This document shows, one piece after another, positions 60,130 through 64,000 of a stretch of DNA of 64,000 bases. Positions within the stretch are counted from its first letter, which is position 1, and each line of letters begins with the position of its first letter. Under the pieces are notes generated by a model. It had not been told where the DNA came from, made no database searches, and was given only the letters and a program-made list of their open reading frames with translations. The translations under genes and the position numbers were made by a program. This DNA comes from Bursaphelenchus xylophilus (lineage: Eukaryota > Nematoda > Chromadorea > Rhabditida > Aphelenchoididae). Location of the stretch: NCBI GenBank assembly GCA_904066235.2, contig CAJFCV020000001.1:11403291-11467290 (forward strand). The letters are read 5' to 3'.

Positions 60130-61099
60130 CTTGTTGTAACATGCAAAGTCAACGAACTCTTCGAGGAAGTGATGAAGATCAATCTGGAGGTTTTCAAGGT
60201 ACTCGCGAGTCTCCACGGCGAAGATTGGGTAATATTCTGAAAGGATCAAAGATAAATTATATTATACGTGGCAAGAGATCAATAATATTAACCGAACACT
60301 ATAATACTGATTCAGAAAAGCTCCCAACATTTTGTTACAGCCCGCTCCTCCTGCAACAAACCAAATCTATGCAAGATTGCATTTTTCGTCTAGAGAGGAA
60401 GACTTGACCAAGATGAGTCAACTCTTTCCCCATCCAAGAAAATTCTCCGTAATTAGGAGAAAAGTTTTGAAATTTCTGACGAGGAAAGTACTTCTACGGG
60501 GTGTGGAGTTACAGGTCGAGTCATAGATCAAAAAGATCGTAAAATTTTTCTGATTCAGAATATGTAAAAGTTAGCTGCCTGACTTTGGATTGTCAGGGTG
60601 AAAAAATCCTCAGAACTTTTCTCGCAGCACCACACAAATGCCCTTTTTTTATATTGGAACTACTAATAAAGGTGTCGTATTAATCAAATCTGATATTTTA
60701 AGGTTTGTCAAGATGCCAAGGTTCAGTTTAGCTCAAAACAAAGCTTTTGATTTGGTAAAAACGTTGTCAAAAAGGCATTTGCGTGGTGTTGCGTGAAAGC
60801 GTCTAAGGATTCCTTCACCCTTACAAAGCAAAATTAGGCAGCTAACTTTTACATCTGAATCAGAAAGATTTTGCGATTTTTTTGACATATGACTCGACCT
60901 GTAACTCCATACGCCATAGAAGTACTTTCCTGTCAGAAATTTTATGTTATCCATGGCAAAATTTACCTTAGGATGAGTTCCGAGGGCTTTGAACAGCTGA
61001 AGAACTTGAGTGTTCGGGCGTAGAGGCAGGCCGGGGCAATAGTCTCATCGTAGACATCCGCTGGGAACAATTGATTGTGTTCGCTGACTTCGCCGGGTA
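60130..61099 (-). CDS. Two exons of an unrecognised protein, copy 2
   Basis: Exon 60967-61099 lies between acceptor TTGTTTAG and donor AAG|GTAAAT. It reads PGEVSEHNQLFPADVYDETI then APACLYARTLKFFSCSKPSE. Exon 60130-60236 lies between CCTTTCAG and AAG|GTGATT. It reads YYPIFAVETREYLENLQIDL then HHFLEEFVDFACYNK. The simple phases of the two do not join directly (2 against 1), so an exon or alternative site is missing, or the copy is defective. The intron between them carries the foldback element 60478-60934. No family recognised. Confidence 0.4.
60478..60934. mobile_element. Foldback element copy 4, with empty site at 58795
   Basis: The ends are GACGAGGAAAGTACTTCTAC and the complement ending AGTACTTTCCTGTC. 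The flanks (AGGAGAAAAGTTTTGAAATT and AAATTTTATGTTATCCATGG) match contiguous DNA near 58770-58815 in the sister duplication, which lacks the element. This defines the insertion to within a few bases. Confidence 0.85.
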
Positions 61100-61129
61100 C
61101 TAAACAATTTTTACTTGAATTTCAGTTAC

Positions 61130-61450
61130 AATTTCTTTTTTTATTTTTTTTTTTTTTTTTTTAATTTTTTTACTTTTTTGCCTTTGTTTGGCTTTTCTCT
61201 TTTTTTTCAAAAAATGTATTTTTTTATTTTTTGGCCTTTGTTATTATTTTTTTGGCTCTTTTTTTTATCTTTTTTTGGCCTTTATTATTATTTTTTGGCT
61301 CTTTTTTGCCTTTTCTTTTTTGGCCTTTGAAATTTTTTGGCTCTTTTTCTTTCCTTTTCTTTTTTTGGCCTTTCGTTTTTTTGGCTTTTGTTTTTTTTTT
61401 TGGCTTTTTTTGGCCTTTTTAATTTTTTTTTTACTTTTTTACATTTTTTT
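61130..61450. repeat. T-rich tract with regular GGCC/GGCTC, copy 2
   Basis: Same composition as 58980-59240. On the minus strand it reads as A runs with GGCC and GAGCC every 10-25 bases; the hydrophobic or Lys-rich frames here are artefacts. Confidence 0.8.
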
Positions 61451-61652
61451 TCTTTCATTCTTCAAGGCTTCGGTGGCGGGCCTTGAAGAGAGGATCTCTG
61501 GGTTCATTCAAGGCTAGGGTGCTCCACCGTTCCCTCAGTGTTCCTTTTTAGGGATTTCTGAAAAAAATTAAAGGCAAAATTATAAATTCAGCATGATAAC
61601 TTACCTCATTTTAGTCCAAAATCCACAAAATCGACCATGACAAGTGGACCAA

Positions 61653-62168
61653 GGCACCCTTTTTTGATTCCAGAGGCCCCCCGGGCTGATTCAAGGGGCG
61701 AGGGTGCCGGATCCACGCTGGTCTGGACCGGCCTTCGTCTGAAGATAGTAGACTATATTACTTTATACTAACTCAAGGTCAAACAGTTCAAAAAACAACA
61801 AAATCTTACCTCGTTTGGTCTTGCCGAGCACCCGTTGTTTTCCAGAAGGCCCCCCGGATGAGGTGGGGGGCCGGGGTGCTCCGGTTTTGACCATCCATCA
61901 AAGTGGAACATCTTCCACTTTGATGGAAACGGGTGAGAGCACCCTTTTATGATCCAGAAGCCCCCCCGGGCTCAGTCAGGGGGCGAGGGTGCTCTCTCCT
62001 TCCCAGTTCAATCTCGTTTGAACGAGATCTGCAAAAAATAAAATGAAAAATATAAATTCAACACGAAAACTTACCGGATTTCAGCCGAAAATTGACCAAA
62101 ACAAGGGGAAGATGGCACCCTGTATTTCTTCCAAAGGCCCCCCGGGCTCATTCGGGGGGCTAGGGTGC
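61653..62168. repeat. Four tandem hairpin units with compensatory changes
   Basis: Hairpins at 61653-61708, 61826-61881, 61935-61996 and 62114-62168. Each has an outer stem GCACCCT/AGGGTGC (or GAGCACCC/GGGTGCTC), an inner stem GCCCCC/GGGGGC and a loop of about 10 bases. On the minus strand the units lie in exon-like pieces bounded by TTTTCAG or TTTGCAG and GTAAGT (donors near 61606, 61808 and 62073). A fifth unit with only one arm is at about 61500-61530. The outer stem extends to 11 bp in the third unit. Confidence 0.65.
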
Positions 62169-62511
62169 TTATCTTCCCTTTAGACCGGTCTCCATCTGAA
62201 AATATAATCATATTATATCTACCATTTTCGTCCAAAAGCCACCAAAATCCAACAGCGTAAAAAAGCAATCGTTCTTTTCTCGGGCGCAGCTCGCAAAAAT
62301 AGTTTTGGCGAACTTACTTTTTTCGCGTTCCAGTCGGTCGAACAAAGGTTTGGGGCAAGCATTTTTATCGACCCGTGATCTCGTTGTTGCTTCTCGAGGT
62401 TGAATTGGACAAATTGCTAAAAAATTAGGATTATTGGAGGGACGCTGTGAAAAGCTTACGTGATTAGGCATGAGTGACTGTGCGATTGCGCCGTGTTGAG
62501 TTTTTGACCAC

Positions 62512-63767
62512 TTAGTATGGATTTACTATTCTTCGATCTGAAAAAAATCTTGATGTTATTGATTAAAATTGGGATAGTAAATATAGCGTTTGAAAAAATG
62601 CGAAATTGATAATTTTTGAAGGGCTTTTGGGTAAAAATGGTAAAGATATCGAAAAAATTGACTTACGAGGCAGCCTGGGCTCTTGTGAAGTCCGATACGA
62701 TCGGCTTGACATGTCCACGATGAGCCGTGAAGGAGGGTTTCTTTCTCTTCGTGGGCGTCTTCGTGGCGTGTGTTCGTCTGGGCAATTATCCTCTTCTTGA
62801 AGCACTGGACCAAGTCCTTGAAGTTCCCTCGACCTTCGCGGGGGCCGAGGCCGTTGAGGGTCGGCTGAGGGCTGGTAACAACATCGCCTTTTGCACTTCG
62901 CCATTCTTCGCAAAGGCCCAGGAGCCTCGTGGTTTTGTTCTTGGACCTCATATCCCTGATCTGCGGGTGGCGGCGGGTGTTGGGTCGCTGGGGGCTGGGT
63001 GACTTCGATCCTTAGGATCTCTGCTGTTGTCGGCGTTATTGACCACGCTGTCCTCAGCGTCATCAGCGGGCTTCTGGATCTCGATCTTTCGGCCCTTGGT
63101 GGCCGGCCGTCGGCGACTGCTGTCCGAAGGTGTTGCCGATGGCGGGCTTGCAGTTCGGCGACTTCCTTTTCTGCCGCTTCCTTCAGTGCCCTTTCTTCTT
63201 CGGCCTTTTTTGTGGCGACGGAGGCTGCTTCTTTGGCCTTCTTGGCCTCAACTTCCGCCTCTACCAGGGCTTCTTGGTAGAACTTGACCTTCTTCTCGAA
63301 CGTCTCTTGTCGTTCCCAAAGTGTGCGGCATTGGGTCTTCCAGAAGTCTCTTTGAAATCGGAGGCGGTCGTTTTGATCCGCTAACGTCTCATCGCAGGCT
63401 GCTCCCTCATCGAAGACTTCAAGTGACCTTATCGAGGGGACGTCGTGCAGCGTGGAGTGCTCTTCACTCGTACTGGAGCTGCAGTTCGAGAAGCTCGAGA
63501 AGTCCATGTCCAATGATCGTTCCGAGCCCTCAACCGCCGGCAGGTGGTCGGCCTGGTCGGTTGGGGCAGGTTCTGGGCCGAAGCCCGAGGGGCCAGTGGT
63601 ACTGCTTGACCCCTCTTTACCCTCCTCTGGGACGCCGGTTGGGTGCTGGCCAACCAGAGGAGGGGCCATTACCGCCGGCAGTTGTTCAGCCTGCGCGGAA
63701 TGGGCTTGGCGCTCGGATGCTGGGCTCGAGCGGTGGCCGGAGGCCTGGCCGACGTTGTTTGGAGACA
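62512..63767 (-). CDS. Coiled-coil protein, Ser/Pro/Arg-rich (5' end outside)
   Basis: The large exon 62667-63767 (acceptor GGTGATTTCAG, donor CTC|GTAAGT) joins the exon starting at 62537 (after AAATTTTTTTCAG on the minus strand). The matching phase gives HRRIVNPY and stop at 62512, about 374 residues in all. Order: Ser/Pro/Gly-rich N-terminal part; an acidic Ser-rich stretch (DMDFSSFSNCSSSTSEEHST); a clear coiled coil (RLRFQRDFWKTQCRTLWERQ, then EVEAKKAKEAASVATKKAEE) of about 100 residues; an RSRSRSP motif; a Pro-rich segment; and an Arg-rich C-terminal region. The first exon is not visible. An alternative frame at 62556-62951 is also open, so the C-terminal part is less certain. Function unknown; it looks like a structural or scaffold protein. 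Confidence 0.6.
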
Positions 63768-64000
63768 CTGAAATCACCAAAATTAGACGAAAATTTTTAA
63801 AAAATATGGTTAAAACTGGTAACTACATCGCTAAGGGCCCTAACATAGCCTATTCTGTCTATTTTCCCTATTTAATTTTTTGCTTTTAGGTGCAGATCCT
63901 GATGCTGGAGATCCATAATTTTGATTCTGAAGGCCACGGTGGCCGAAAATTCCATAATTCACTCAAAGTCCTGTGAAGAATTGTCCATTTGTCCAGAAAA

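Noticed and set aside
61115..61517. Phe-rich frames resembling a membrane protein
   Set aside because: They are translations of the poly-T/GGCC tract, open in several frames.

Overview
The window looks like nuclear DNA of a nematode. The genes are split by introns as short as 34 bp. Almost every acceptor reads TTTCAG or TTTTAG and the donors read GTAAGT or GTRAG. The recognisable products (an innexin, a long co-SMAD with a nematode-style linker, an RDD/FAM8A1-type membrane protein) fit this. Exons are GC-richer than the AT-rich surroundings. Gene density is low, and most of the non-coding DNA is built from inverted-repeat elements. The exact species cannot be told from the sequence.

Layout. 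1-1095 (+): 3' part of a FAM8A1/RDD-domain membrane protein gene. 2553-6084 (-): a complete five-exon innexin gene, convergent with the first; its introns hold palindromic elements. 6.1-15.2 kb: mostly decayed repeats, including a 452 bp inverted-repeat element (7200-7651), a palindromic MITE (10621-10890) and a Tc1/mariner-like element with very long terminal inverted repeats (12860-14251) nested in an older one. 15.2-21.6 kb: a cluster of small or partial genes (C-terminal exon at 15190, small single-pass membrane protein at 16312-17249, last exon of a minus-strand gene at 17381, two-exon DNA-binding-like protein at 20855-21601). These surround a composite nested palindrome (17633-20186). 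22.4-48.4 kb: no gene I can defend. It holds GC-rich islands, a 2 kb dimeric satellite with 147/144 bp monomers (25787-27830), two adjacent mariner-type elements (35067-37280) and a cluster of the palindrome GCACWGTGC (42.0-43.8 kb). 48426-53193 (+): a six-exon co-SMAD gene (DAF-3/SMAD4-like, 1110 aa). 56-63.8 kb: a duplication-rich minus-strand region with a coiled-coil protein gene (62512-63767), duplicated exons, four tandem hairpins with compensatory changes, and two T-rich GGCC low-complexity tracts.

Functionally, the co-SMAD would act with receptor SMADs downstream of TGF-beta-type receptors, and the innexin forms gap-junction channels. I see no operon or shared pathway linking neighbours. 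The most unusual feature is a set of short motifs repeated through introns and intergenic DNA: GTCAWGKRYAATATAA (about 40 dispersed copies, and at the start of each satellite monomer), GCACWGTGC (about 23 exact copies) and CGTCATNATGACG (about ten, some imperfect).
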